From Panagrolaimus kolymaensis (taxonomy: Eukaryota; Nematoda; Chromadorea; Rhabditida; Panagrolaimidae), in the NCBI GenBank assembly GCA_028622995.1, contig JAJQJQ010000004.1:2480001-2544000 (forward strand): a stretch of 64,000 nucleotides of DNA, written 5' to 3'. Shown here piece after piece: positions 22,901-35,819 of the stretch (within the stretch, counting starts at the first letter, position 1; each line of letters starts with the position of its first letter). Below the pieces are notes generated by a model. The model was not told the DNA's origin and searched no databases. It was given only the letters and a program-made list of their open reading frames with translations. The translations under genes were made by a program, and so were the position numbers.

Positions 22901-25900
22901 AAATATTTTGCTGAGTTGTTTGTTAATGAAAAGCGCAAGCTTTTTTCTTCTAACTTTACTTCCACGAGGTTTGGTGATTTGTTGTAAACCTTTTTTAATT
23001 TAATACATGGAAATTTTATAGCAAAGATCCTTTTGGCATTTCTGATGAAACTGGTGCTCTTGAACTTTCTGAACAAACTATTCACCCGCCTGCAGGATGG
23101 ACATTCAAAGGTCTTTGGCATCAAAAGCGATCGCATGATATGTATGTTGGTCCCGAAACTGGTGCACGAAAATACGAAGATGAATGCTTTGAAGTACAAC
23201 GGCAAGAAAAGGAAGAATGGATCCATGACGCTTACACGAGCTATTATGGAGATCGATTAAATGAAGCTGCACTTCAAAAAGCACCCACTGGTTGGAATTT
23301 CGAAGGTAATTGGGAAGTCGATTTACATTGTGAAGGTGGCGTAGATGGATGGATTTATTCTCTCAATAATGAATTCAGCGAAAAATCTGGTGCATGTGAC
23401 GTGTGTGAAAGAATTGGCCATAAATTCCGTCGACGAAGATTGAAAAGATACCGAGCTTTAAAAGATACATCTGCTTTGTGGACATTGTACGAAGATGCTG
23501 AAGTTTTTAAAAAACGATGTGATGAATTTGGATGGGAGGTAAGTTAATGTATTTATATTAACCATTATATATTATTCCTTAATTTTAGTATTCTCAACGT
23601 TTTGATAAACCTTTACACATGCAAGAACAGCACGGTGATAATTTTCGACGAAAGCGGATGCTTCGAGAAATTGTTCGTGAAAGAAATAATGCTTAGTAAT
23701 TTTTTTGTTGTTTTTCACACATGTTATCTAAATCTCTTTTTTAGTAAATTGGCAATTTGTGTTGATGGAAAAAGTGGAGGATACACTTCTCCCAGAATTT
23801 ATGAAGTTCATTCTCAAATCAGCAGTTTTCAACTTCGTATCTATGTTCTTTGGGCTCGCGAACTCATCTGTACTGAAAAAGTGGTTACTCGTACTTTTGT
23901 TCGTGTATACTTTTTACATCGTTGTCAAGAAACAGCCGTCATCAAATATTCCACAAATCCTATTTTCAATGAAACTTTAATTTTTGATGAAGTAAGTGCA
24001 ATGTTAACAAACTTTTTTTTCTCTTTTTATTCCTTCTTTTAGGTTTTGGTTAATGGCGGGATTTTATCCCTTCAGAAGAATCCTCCATGTGCGGTGGTTG
24101 AAGTTTTAGGTGAAACTTTTGAAGGAACTGATCTTGTTCTTGGATGCTTTGATCTTGCTCCTACTGTACTTGCAACTGCCGAAAAAAGTGTTCAAAAAAT
24201 TCGATGGCATAAACTTTCAAAAACAGATGAAAATGGTAAAGGTGCTCTTCTTGTTTATGCTGAAATGTATCAAACTGATGTTTCAAAACGACGTCTGCTC
24301 CCCAAGCTTCCGTGTGTAAAGAAATCAAATCGTTACGAAATTCCAATTGAATATCGTCCAAACTTTGTCATGTACAATGTTCAAATTCTTTGTTGGGGAA
24401 TGAGGAATTTACAAAGATTTCGCTTGACCAAAATTCGTCAACCTTGGCTTGAAGTTTCTGTTGCTGATCTTACAGGAGCCACTTTACCATTAAAAGATTC
24501 CACTGTTTCACCCAATTTTGAGGATCCACTTATGACATTTCATGAAATTTCAATGCCTGAAAAACTTTATTATGCTCCTCCAATTCAAATTGCACTCTTT
24601 GATCAACGAAGTTTTGGAATGCAACCTCAAGTCGGCGTTTGCACAATCAGCAATTTTTCAAAATATCTCAAAGCTCCTCAACCACCGGTTTGCTTTTTTC
24701 TTATTAAAACAATTTCTTTTAATTTTATTTGTAGGTGCAAATTAACCAAGAAGAATGGGATCAATACGATAATGTCGCAAATGAAGAAAGAGAACTTGAA
24801 AGATCAAAATTGGCTGAATTTGATCAAAAGAAATGGGGCAACTCCGATGAATTCTTTGCATTTCCTGAAGACGTGAACAGCCCAAGAATTGACTGGTGGT
24901 GTAAATATTATTACAGTACAGGTGAAAATGAAAAAGCACCTGGTTATGGAAAGTAGGATTTTGTAATGAAGTATACTTCCATAACATCATTTATTTTTTA
25001 GCCTTGGCTTCAACAAAATCAAAGTCTTTTCAAAACCACTTGAAGAAGTTGGCGATTATCATGGATTTGGTGATTTTCTTGACACTTTTTATCTTCAAAG
25101 AAATTCTCGCAAGAAAAAACGTGGAAATGTTAATCGTTCAAGGGATATTTGTGGTGAACTCAAAGGAAAGCTTTTTATTATGCGCAAAAATTTAAAGAAC
25201 CCAAATCTTTTGCTCGATCATGTTCCTGGCACAGAATTCGAAGGAGTTGTTCCATGCATTGTTAGAGTTTATATCATCAGAGCCTATGATCTTGTTAGCT
25301 GCAATAAAAATGGTGTCATTGATCCTTGTGTTCAAATTCGACTTGGCTCTCGAAAAATAACTTCACCATATGTGCCTGAAACAACTAAACCCATCTTTGG
25401 TCACATGTTTGAACTCACGACAAATATTCCAAAAGAAACAACTTTGAAAATTTCTATTGTTGATAAGAAACGATTTTTTGGTGGTGAAGAAATTGGTGAA
25501 ACAACCATTGATTTGGAGAATCGCCTTCTAACAAAACATCGAGCTACGATAGGACTTCCTGAAATGTACAACTTGTTTGGACCGCTTCCATGGAGAGATC
25601 AACTTCCACCTATGGAAATTCTTTCCAGGTATGGATTTATAATAAAATCAAATTTTTGTCATATTCTTTTTTAGATACTGTCGAAAAATGGGTTTTCATC
25701 CTCCTCGACTTTTAATGGATAAAGATAATTGTGGACTCGAAGCTTTTGGATGCTCAGTTTGGTTCAATACAATTGAACCTAAAATGCTTGAAAGTGAAGC
25801 CATGCTTGGTCGACCTATTCAACGTGTTGCACTTTTCATTCTTCAATCGATTGGCTTGGTACCTGAACATGTTGAAACTCGGCGACTTTTTAGTGCTATC

Positions 25901-27087
25901 AATCCTGATCTTGAAGTTGGAAAGCTTGAATGCTTCATTGATATTTTCCCAAAATGTCTTGGTACAATTCCTCCTGCAATTGATATTACTCCTCGAAAAC
26001 CCGAATCTTATCAACTTCGTTTATCAATATTCAAGACTCGTAATGTTATTCTTCTTAAACGATCATTTGGTAATCCTGCAGCTGATTTGTATGTTCGATG
26101 TTATATCAATGGCGCTACAAAAGCTGAAAAAACTGATATTCATTATCGAGTGCTTGATGGAGCAGGATCTTTCAATTGGAGAATCCTTATAAATTTTGAT
26201 TATGATCCTTGGGAACGAAAGATTTCAGCAAAAAAGAAAACTAGATTATTCCGAAAAGCTTCATCTGAACTTGTTGATCCTCTTTTGATTGTTCAAATAG
26301 TTGATAACAATAAATTCAAAAAGGATGAGGTTATCGGTGAACTCAAAATGGCGCTACTTGGATTCGAGGAAGGTCAACCTGACGATGAAGACATGATTAA
26401 CGTAAAGTATCACAAAGAAAAAAAATACAAGTGTTGTATTAATTGCTGCATTTTTTGCTGGAAAACTCGTTGCTGTTTGAAAAGTGAAAAGAATAAGAAA
26501 ATTAATCTTCCTCGAGCTCCGGTTTGCTTTAAAACTTTTGTTCGAATATTGATTATAAAGTATTTTTTTAGGTTTACATTCCAGATCAAGTGAGAATGCT
26601 ATCAATATTTCAACAAAAATCAATTCGGGGATGGTGGCCATGTTTATCAACACGTGTTCCAAAAGAGCAGCGAAGTGATTATAATGAGAAAAAGAAAGAT
26701 GATGATTATGATCCTTTAAAAGAATATGTTACTGGGATGCTTGAAATGGAAATTAGTTTAGTCACAGCTGCTGAAGCTAAACTTGAACCTGTTGGAAAGA
26801 AACGTAGCAAGCCTAATAAAGTTAGTTTTTTTAATCCTAAATTTTGATCACTCTGGTATTTTTTTTAGAATCCTTTTCTTCCTCGACCTGAACGCTCTCG
26901 ATGGGATTCATTCTGGTGTACATCTCGAATCAGGGTTGCTTTGCGATTCTTCTGGAGAAAATGTGGTGCCCAAGCTCTTTGTTATATTGTGTGTATTCTT
27001 CTTGCAATCCTTTTACTTGCATCGTTTATTTGGCAATTCCCTAATATTATGGCTAGCATCGGTACAAAATTGTTTATTGGAAATTAA
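19959..27087 (+). CDS. fer-1: Ferlin (FER-1 class), multi-C2 tail-anchored membrane protein
   Basis: Eighteen exons give 2048 residues, close to C. elegans FER-1: 19959-20255, 20300-20467, 20514-20717, 20921-21406, 21458-21678, 21731-21904, 21950-22040, 22088-22753, 22805-22968, 23022-23538, 23589-23695, 23745-23991, 24043-24687, 24735-24952, 25002-25628, 25675-26521, 26572-26820, 26869-27087. Order: charged, probably disordered N-terminus (1-155), first C2 (about 156-260), FerI (about 230-290), FerB with DVFLWMLVDREAVAYARIP (about 710-790), DysF with PPAGWTFKGLW and WNFEGNWEVD (about 835-990), further C2 domains (about 1040-1180, 1220-1330, 1415-1520, 1690-1870) and one C-terminal transmembrane helix in the last 40 residues. 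FER-1 mediates Ca-dependent fusion of membranous organelles in nematode sperm; that role is inferred by family. Intron 11 splits a Tyr codon (NNA-Y-KLA), which avoids an in-frame TAG. Confidence 0.9.
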
Positions 27088-28110
27088 TGTTATATTTTTG
27101 TTTGTATATCCGTTATAATAATGTAATAAATAAAATAAATATATTTATAATTCAAATGGTGTAATCAGCTAACGGTTTGAAGTATTTTGGATTTCTTTTG
27201 AAACAATTTCTAATTTCAGAGGAAATTGACTTGTTGAAGATTTTGTCGATGATTCTGATACTTTTTCATTTTTTTCTTTTGAAATTTAACTAAAAAATCG
27301 ATATTATAATTTTATTATGTAATTTTCACCTTTTTAATTTTACATGGAATTCAAAACTTCCATTTTTGCTTTTCGCTGGATTCCATACAATAGTGATATT
27401 AGAAGAACCAAATAAGTCTGTACCTCGTTTGTCTAATTTCTTTCAATATTTTTTTTAGCAGATATGTCGAGATGATTAATAGGAAGAAGAAAAGGCTTAT
27501 CATCAAAAATGTAATAAATATTATTCTTCCTTCTTTTTGTCCAAATCATTTTGTATTCTCTATCGCTTTTGATATTTTTCTTGTAAAACGATTAATAATA
27601 ATATGCTTCATCATTTCCCTCATTTTGTATTATGTTTTAATGTTTCCAGAAGCTTCTTGCTTCTTTTGAAAAGAATCAACTATTTTCCTTGCTAATAAAT
27701 AAATGGAACTGAAATTGGAATTAATAATTGTCTTCTTTTTGTGAATTGTTTGAAATGTACTGTTTTACTGAAAATGAATAAATTGTAAAATGGCTGCATA
27801 AATTGTACACTAAGAGCAAAACTGGAGTCGCTATAGCTTATCCATGAACAGCATCATTAAAAGCTTTCAGATTTTTCCAAAACAATTTAAAAAAAAAAGA
27901 GACAAAAAACAATAAATTTCAACGATATTTATTTCAGCTCTATATAAAGTAAAACACCATACAATTCCTAATAATGAGATATTATTATATTAAAAAAAAT
28001 TTCTTTCGGTAATCAGATCACGTAAGATTGTTGTCGAACATATCATATTGATTTACCTGAAAAATGATTAGGTAAAAGATAAGTTAATTATGAATGAAAA
28101 AGGAATAAAC
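27088..28110. other. Convergent 3' spacer between ferlin and ogdh-1
   Basis: AATAAATAAAATAAAT just after the ferlin stop is a probable poly(A) signal. A 65-codon ORF at 27472 is hydrophobic and low in complexity and I do not accept it. No other feature seen. Confidence 0.5.
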
Positions 28111-31100
28111 TTACAAGCTAGTTTTGGATACATTAAATACTCCAGCCAATAATTCTTTTTGTTCATTAATGTGTGCATATTTGTTGCCAGTAGCAGGAGA
28201 AGCACTTGGTTTACGTCCAGCATATTTGATTCCACGATTTTCACTAAAAGCAAAAAATTTAATGAATGAAATAAAAAGTTTTAAACTAACTTTACGACCA
28301 AAGAATTGAGACGAGGTTGAATGAAGCCCCAAGCACCCATATTTTTGTGTTCCTCTTGAGCCCAGATTAATTCAGCATTGGGATATCGTTTGGCTTCTTG
28401 TTGAATTAAATCATATGGGAAAGGAGCAATTTGTTCGACACGAGTAATAGCAAACTTGTCTTCCAATCCTAGTTCTTTTCTTGCAGCAATCAAATCATAA
28501 TATACCTTCCCTAAAATCATAAGTAATTATAAAACATATAACTCCATAGCAAAACAACATACCAGTACAAAAAACAAGTCGTTCAACATCACCACCATTA
28601 TTCTTAGCTGGACCATCTTCAAAGATAACACGTTTAAAATTTGATTCAGTTGCAAAATCTTCGATAGGTGAACGAGCTTGAGGATGACGTAACAGAGATT
28701 TAGGAGTCATAACAATGCAAGGTTTACGGAATGGTAACAAAACTTGACGACGAAGAAGATGGAAGAAATTTGCTGGAGTGGTACAATTTGCAACAATCCA
28801 ATTGGTATCATACAGTTGTTGAGCAGCAAATTTTTCATCTAAGGTGACATCCTAAAAGACATTTGATTATTACAATGAGTCAATAAAATTCAAACATACG
28901 TTAACTTCAATGGTATCATCTTCATTGCACATTTGTAAGAAACGTTCAGGACGAGCACTACTATGTTCAGGACCCATTCCTTCATAACCATGAGGCAAAA
29001 GCATTACAAGACCACTTTGACGAATCCATTTTGATTGACCAGATGAAATGAATTGATCGATGATGCATTGAGCCGTATTAGCAAAATCACCAAATTGAGC
29101 TTCCCACATAACTAACGCATTTGGATTAACCATGGAAAAGCCTAATTCAAAACCAAGAACAGCGTATTCACTTAGAGATGAGTTGCATACAGTATATTCA
29201 GCTTGATTTAGGGATAGATCATTCAACGGATTGTATTCTTTGAGATCGATTTTTTGATCATGAAGCACATGATGACGATGGGAGAATGTACCACGTTCAA
29301 CATCCTGTCCTGATAACCGTACATGAACACATTCTTTTAGCAGAGACCCAAATGCGAGAGCTTCAGCACATGCCCAATCAAGGCTATTTTCTTCAAGCAT
29401 TTGACGACGACCTTTTAATATACGTTCAAGACCACGATGAAGATTGAATCCTTCAGGAACAGAAGAGAATTTTTCAATTATTGCAGATATTTCATTCTTT
29501 TCTATACCCGTTGAAATGGGAGCACAAGGATCACGACCATTGAAAAATCCATTCCAAGGACTATCTAACCAATCTTTATGACGAACATGAGTAATTTTTT
29601 GAGCAGCTTCATATGCATCTTCTAAAATTTGACCATATTTGGCAAGTTCTTCCTAAAATTATGAAAGTAAATTAAAACTTCAAAAAGAGAATTAAACAAA
29701 CCTTGATGTATTTGTCATTGGTAACTCCTTCTCCAGTAATTTTGGCTTGATATTTTTCGAGTACAGGCTTGGTTTTCTTGATTCTTTGATACATTAAAGG
29801 TTGAGTAAACATGGGTTCATCGAGTTCATTGTGACCTTGGCGACGATAACAGACCAAATCGATAATGACATCTTTTTTGAAAGTATTGCGCCAATTTGCA
29901 GCAACATTACAAACGTGTATAACAGCTTCAGGATCATCAGCATTAACATGGAAAATAGGACAGCGAACAACTCGACCAATATCAGTACAATATGGTGATG
30001 AACGAGATGACCGAGGATCAGTTGTAAAGCCGATTTGATTATTAACAACAATATGAATAGCACCTTGTACAGAATAAGTAGGTAAGTCATTGAGATTGAA
30101 GGTTTCCATAACAACACCTTGACCAGAGAAAGCTGCATCACCATGTAACAGAATAGCAAGATGACGATCGCATTTTGTATCTCCACTATAAAAAGCTTCA
30201 GCACGAACTTTGCCTTGAACAACAGGATTTACAGCTTCCAAATCTAAAATAAAAGATATTAATGAGGGTATTCAATTACATTTCAACTTGCGCGAAGGGT
30301 TAGCTACAAGTGCTATCTTGATATTACGTTGAGATTGGTTATTGATGCGTTCATTACAAACACTCAAATGGTATTTGACATCACCAGAACCTTCATCAGC
30401 AGCTTCAAGAGTACTAAATTGCGTTAGAATAGTTTCCAATGGTTGACGACAAACATTTGACAGAACATTAAGACGTCCTCGATGTGGCATACCAATGACA
30501 ACCGAATCAACACCCAAAGTGGAAGAACGATCAATAACTTGTTTCATAGCAGGAATCAAAACTTCACAACCTTCCAAACCAAAACGTTTTTCACTAGGCC
30601 ATTTTTTAGCTAAGAATTCTTCAAATTTCGTTGAACGTATAAGACGTTTGAATAAAATCTTCTTTTCTTCTGGCATTAATTCGGTAACTTGTGGTTGTTC
30701 AAAGTTCTTGCGAATCCATTTGTGTTGTTCGACGTTTGTAAGATGCATATACTCAACCCCAATATGGGAACAATAAATGTTCTAAAACTATGAATATAAA
30801 AGTGAGAAAGAAAAAAAAATAATCAAAATGCCTTTAAACGTTTAACTATTTCACGAAGAGTTAAAGATGTTTGATCACCACCAATGAAAGTTGATGGAGG
30901 AAGAAGAAATTCACGATCGAGATCTTTTTCAGTGAAATCATAAAAGCCAAGTTCTAATTCAGCAGGAAGAGTATCATCAAGATTGACATTATTAATACCA
31001 AGTGGATCAAGTTCAGCAATATGATGACCACGTAGCTGAAAATGTAAATATAAGCATAAAAAAATTCATGGTAAGCATACCTGATAACTACGAATAAGCA

Positions 31101-31479
31101 ATTGAATCTTCAAATGATCTTTAATTGCACTAGAAACATCACCAGAAGTTGATACAGCGTTACTTGTTCGAGCAGGAATAAATCCAGTTTTTGATCCAGA
31201 AGATAAATTTGGAGGTGCTTGAAAAGCTTCACCAGGACGTGCACCAGCTTCGACATTACGAAAATATGCATCCCAGCTTTTATGAACAGATGTATGATCA
31301 TTGCGCCAGCTTTCGTACATTTGTTCAACATAAACTGTAGATGATCCATTCATAAATCCTTCTTTCATAACATTTTGAGAAGCAACAGGAGCAGAAGTAC
31401 GTCGAAGCGATGCTAATGTAAATTCACGACGTGAAGCATGATAAAATTTGGCCCTGATAAGGCTTGAAGCCTTTTTCAT
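28111..31479 (-). CDS. ogdh-1: 2-oxoglutarate dehydrogenase E1 component, mitochondrial
   Basis: Eight coding exons on the minus strand: 31081-31479, 30832-31035, 30292-30781, 29702-30243, 28900-29652, 28563-28851, 28291-28510, 28111-28243 (1009 residues, normal for OGDH E1). This is the ThDP-dependent E1 of the TCA-cycle 2-oxoglutarate dehydrogenase complex: it decarboxylates 2-oxoglutarate and passes succinyl to E2 lipoate. Residues 1-40 form a basic presequence. [10 protein letters not shown] marks the N-terminal E1 domain. The ThDP region has [21 protein letters not shown] and VVNNQIGFT; the C-terminal half has [37 protein letters not shown] and a PATGN tail. Two introns appear to use GC donors: GCAAGT at 30291 (splitting the His codon of NPSHLEA) and GCATTT at 30831. 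TTTTTTTAG acceptors about 30 bp upstream of the ATG suggest a 5'UTR intron or trans-splicing. Confidence 0.95.
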
Positions 31480-32970
31480 TTCGTTGATTTAATAGATGAA
31501 CTGGAAAAGACCTAAAAAAAAATAAAGTAAATATAACGCAAGAATACATAGACACGAAAGAAAGGAAAATGATAAAACCGCCTAAACGTATGTGAAAAAA
31601 TAAATTACCTGAGTCAAGAAGTTCAACCAATCAGGCAACAGATGAAACAACTATGTAGCAATGAAAATTGAAAAAACATCAAGCGGTCAAAAAAGTGAAG
31701 ATGCAAATTTAATTTGTTTTATCGATTATGACAATGCTTTGATTTTCTGGGAAAGATGAATCATGCAAAATGATGGAATGCTTTTACCGTAGTCTGTAAG
31801 CTATCGCTCCGGGAATATAAGGTACTTGATTTTTTTTTGTTAAATTTTTGTATGTATGTCGAAGGCAATAATTTTTTTTTCCGAATAATGTTTATAAATA
31901 AATAATTCTTCGTATTTTTTATTGTTTCGATTATATTGCTTGAGCTAAAGGCCTCCAAAAATAGGTCAATTTTTTGTAATTTTTTTTTATTTTTGCTTCA
32001 AACTTTTTACTTTTTCACTAAATTCCTTGATTTTTTTGCCACCATTTTTTGGGCTAAAAACACATTCATTTGTTTGAAATGGTGTAACTTTTTTTTTTCT
32101 AATCTCTGTAGCTTTATTTTCTGATTCACCTTTTTTTAAATGTTCTTCAAACCATTTTCAAATTTTTTTTTGTTAGAGAAAAAACTTATTATAAAAAAAA
32201 TCTTGAGAGATGAAAAAAAAACTCTTTATTGATTGTCACGTCGTTGCTTGTGGTTTAATCCTCCCCCATATTTACTTATGCTATTGCAACGACGTGGTGA
32301 TTTTTATGTTTATAAGAAAGAAAGTTGTTGAGTTGACATTTGAAAAATTAAAAAAATTAAATTTAAAGAAAAATCAAGGAACGTCATTTTTGTTATTGTT
32401 TAGTATTAAAAGGTTTCTTGAAGAAAATATCAGAGCCACCTCACCGCTTTTTTCCATTTTGTTGTTGATTCATCGGTTTTTCCCATATGCTTTTGAAGCC
32501 AATGCTTTGTTTTTTTTCTTCCACCAATGTTTCCGACAACAAAAAATGATAATTACTTTCTTAGAAAGTTGTTAGAGATCCTTCACGAACTTTGAAAAGC
32601 ATCCAAATTTCCACAAAACTTGGTAGACGACAATCTTCCATAGATAATTACATTATATTGTTTCTTTTAAATTAGTGGTTTTTTTTGAATCGTCACTACT
32701 CACACATGACGAATAAAACTAAAGTTAAAATGTTTTGTTATTTTTAATTTTTAAATATTATTATTTTTAATTTAATTCTCAGAAAATGTATGCCTTTTTG
32801 TTGAGAAACTTTGTTATTTTGAGTTAAAATTATTTTATATATATCAAAAAATTTATTTAATACTTTTTTAAAGTTAAAAATAAAAGTGTAGTCGTTGTTG
32901 TTGGTGGTGGTTCTTTTAAATACAAATATAAAATAAAACAAAAAATTATAAAATTAAAGCTTTTTATTTT
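31480..32970. other. Intergenic, 5' of ogdh-1
   Basis: Contains two tandem splice acceptors (AG at 31501-31502 and 31512-31513, minus strand) immediately before the ogdh-1 start. A 121-codon plus-strand ORF at 32210 has chance AT-rich composition and is not accepted. Confidence 0.45.
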
Positions 32971-33463
32971 TTAATGAATGCAATCACGTGATTCACCAGG
33001 GAATATACCAGCAAGTTGAATGGAACCAGCATCAAAGATATTTTGGGCTGTAGAACCTGCGGTAACATAACGATCTGGGATTTTGATAGTAATTTTACGT
33101 TGGCAAGGCTAAAGATAAAATTAAATTTAGTCTTTTTTTTTTTTCACTTGAGTCAATTTTTCAATAACTTACTTTTATTCCATCATTGCAATCAGTGTAA
33201 ATATTAATTTTGGGATCAATGGTTGTAAATTCAGAAGTAGAACCGCTAACCATGAATTGTCCACGAGAATCAGAGGTGGTTTGTCCCATGAGATCATCAG
33301 CATCAACGCCTCGATCATCATCATATAATTTTACTTGAGTATTAACATCGGGTACGCCATTGCACATAAGGATTCCACGGGCTCCACTGCTTTGAGTTCT
33401 ACCAATTCCAATGGCAGAAGTGGCAAGGAAAATGGATGCAAGGATAGCGAGTTGATATTGCAT
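32971..33463 (-). CDS. Transthyretin-like secreted protein (nematode TTR family)
   Basis: Two exons, 33173-33463 and 32971-33108 (142 residues). The start at 33463 gives a proper signal peptide (MQYQLAILASIFLATSAIG); a longer in-frame ORF reaches an ATG at 33526 but would bury it. The mature chain shows the nematode transthyretin-like pattern (Pfam DUF290 class): RTQSSGARGILMCNGVP, then VKLYDDDRGVDADDLM, a GQF strand, IYTDCNDG and PCQRKITIKIPDRYV. The four mature cysteines are in positions expected for two disulphides. Members are abundant secreted proteins; some, such as TTR-52, bridge ligands outside the cell, but the role here is unknown. A TATAAAAA box lies about 80 bp upstream. Confidence 0.92.
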
Positions 33464-33542
33464 TTTTGTTATTATTCTGAAATTTTGGGATATTATGTTT
33501 GAGGAAAATGAATATGTTTCGCGCATTTGGAAATTTTCTCGC

Positions 33543-33550
33543 GTTTTTAT
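33543..33550 (-). promoter_or_regulatory. TATA box of the transthyretin-like gene
   Basis: On the minus strand TATAAAAA sits about 80 bp 5' of the ATG at 33463, consistent with a core promoter. Confidence 0.4.
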
Positions 33551-34741
33551 ACAAAAGTTTTAATGTTCCCAAAAAGGCGGAAACTCAGGTTCTAAAGAAT
33601 CCTGCTCCATATAGAAAAGTTTTTAACTCCAAGTTAAATAATCAAATAGTGATTTATTTACTTATACGAAGTCAATCTTTTTTCTCTCCTAAACTAGACG
33701 TCAAAAGTTTAAAAACTTTCACATTCATCCACAAACATTTCTCCCAAACAATTTACAAAACTAACAAAACAGTTAATGTTTACATCTTAAAAAAGTTTAT
33801 TTTTCTCGCTCTTTTTATATTCCTCAATTTCTAAGCATCTACTTACTTCCCCCGCCCATTCTTATTCATCCTGATTGCTTATTATTTGCAATTGGGAAGG
33901 AAAAATGGAAAGAAAGTCAACAATACAAAAACATCACCACCGATACCAAACAACGAATGATTGAAATTCAAGTTTTTTGTTTTGCGTTCTTTGATTCTTT
34001 CTATTTATTTATTTTTTGCATGACTCAAAAAAATCTTAAAGAAAAAAGCAGAAATGACACTCATTAAAATAATAACGTTTCTCACAACAAAAATAAAACA
34101 AAATTTCTTAAGCAAAAACAGCTTTTCGCGATGCTTGAAAAAAACTATTTTGTTTTGTTTATTTCGCTGATAAAAAAATCTGCTTATTTTTAGCATGTGT
34201 GAAACATATGAAAATATTATTATTGGTCTTGTTTTGAATTGATAATAATGTTTCGAAAAAAATCTGTAATAAACACATTGGATTTTTATTTGTTGTTTCT
34301 TTTTTTCATACAAAAGTAAAGGGAACATTGACATTCATATAAAAAACTTGCAATTATACATTTTTTCTCAAAGGAAGATTTTTTTATTATCAAAGATAGA
34401 TGTTTTTTAAAACTTTAATTTTTCAGTTAAAACAAATGGAAAATGAAGAATAAATAATTATAATAGCAAAATTATGGCGGCACCACTTAATTATAGGTAT
34501 AAGAAAAAGACAGGTAAATGACCAAAGTTTAAATAAAGCGGAATTGATGAAACTCAGCGGCGGATTATTGTTTTATAATATTTTTTTGTTTGGCTTCGAC
34601 GGCGACGGAGGATTGCATGGAAATGACGCTAATGGTGGTTAGAAAATGATGATAATAATAAAGTGTTTTATTTTTTTTGTAAGGTTTCACACTAAAAAAT
34701 TGAAATAACGACGACGGTGGCGGAAGTATTGATGATGGTGA
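33551..34741. other. Intergenic, 3' side of flp-6
   Basis: No gene seen. ORFs at 33499 (+) and 34005 (-) are Phe/Lys/Asn-rich chance frames. Several GA/GGC-rich trinucleotide stretches occur near 34590-34740 in the presumed flp-6 3'UTR. Confidence 0.45.
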
Positions 34742-35819
34742 TTAACGGCCAAATCTGAAAATAAAAATTACGCGTTGTTATTATTAATTTTTTTGTTAAC
34801 AAAATAAAACAACGGGATTTATATCAAAAATTGCGTAATTGCTTTCCTTTTATTTTTCTCGTTGCACTCTATGGATAAATTAAAAGTACATTTTTGAGGC
34901 TAAAGGTTTTTTTTTTGCGAAGTCTCCAAATTATTACCTCATATAAGCTGATTTACGTTTAGCTACTTCTTGTCCATCAATTAATGATTCGCCTTTAAAA
35001 TCTTCGGCAATTGCGCGCTTTCCAAATCTCATGTATGCTGATTTTCTTTTCATCATGGGTTGTTGTTGTTCCATTTCAACCATTTCATTATTATCCATTA
35101 CATTTTCCAATGCACGTTTACCGAATCTTTAAAAAATAAAGTTTTTAGTTTTTGTTGGGAGCTTTAAAAAAAGCAAAAAATTCAAACCTCATATAAGCCG
35201 ATTTTCTTTTATTTACATCTTGAACTTGCATATCAAGGTCTGACATATCAGAAGGGGCTGAACGTTTACCAAATCTCATATAAGCCGATTTTCTTTTATT
35301 CATTTCAATTTGGGAATCTTCTAATGTTGAACGTTTACCAAATCTTAAAAAAAAACAATCATCATTGAGAAATAAGGTTTATTGGAGTTTGAAAGAAAAA
35401 TTTATTACCTCATATAAGCTGATTTACGCTTTTCCATTTCATTCATAGGCGTTTCATCAAATTCTGATGGCGCTGCTAATGATCGTTTACCAAATCTCAT
35501 ATAAGCTGATTTTCTTTTTTCCATTGGTTCAACTAAAAAAGAGTTGTTTATAAATTTAAATTAAATCCAGAAAATTCTTTTTTTAGCTTTTAACATTTAA
35601 AAAATCTTGAAAGAAAAATCTTCCCATTATATAAGTTTAAAGCAAATTTAATCTTGGGAAATGAAACTTACTTTGTTGACAAGATTTTAAATTAGGATAA
35701 GCAGCGCATAAAGTTTCAATAGCAACTTCAGGCTTTTCATCTGGATTTATTTCAATCATATTATTTGCTTCTGCAGCTACAATTAAAAAGAGCGCCAAGG
35801 ATGCATAAATACCGTACAT
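34742..35819 (-). CDS. flp-6: FMRFamide-like neuropeptide precursor FLP-6
   Basis: Five exons on the minus strand: 35672-35819, 35409-35532, 35188-35343, 34938-35126, 34742-34754 (209 residues). A signal peptide (MYGIYASLALFLIVAAEA) is followed by an acidic region and a CAAYPNLKSC segment. Then come six identical copies of KSAYMRFG, five bounded by KR and the last ending in GR-stop. Six KSAYMRFG copies are the hallmark of flp-6; the amidated peptide is a conserved nematode neuropeptide. Every second copy is split by an intron at AG|A of the Arg codon before FG; the last 13-bp exon encodes only FGR and the stop. Spacer peptides are acidic, as usual. It would be stored in dense-core vesicles and released from neurons. 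Long non-coding DNA lies upstream (35.8-43.7 kb). Confidence 0.95.

Noticed and set aside
27472..27669. 65-codon hydrophobic ORF downstream of ferlin
   Set aside because: No start context, no partner exon, Ile/Leu/Phe-rich chance composition.
32210..32575. 121-codon plus-strand ORF
   Set aside because: Phe/Leu/Lys/Ile-rich chance composition, no motif, no splice partners; typical of AT-rich intergenic DNA.
33499..33834. 111-codon plus-strand ORF upstream of the transthyretin-like gene
   Set aside because: Overlaps the promoter side of the real minus-strand gene and has chance composition.
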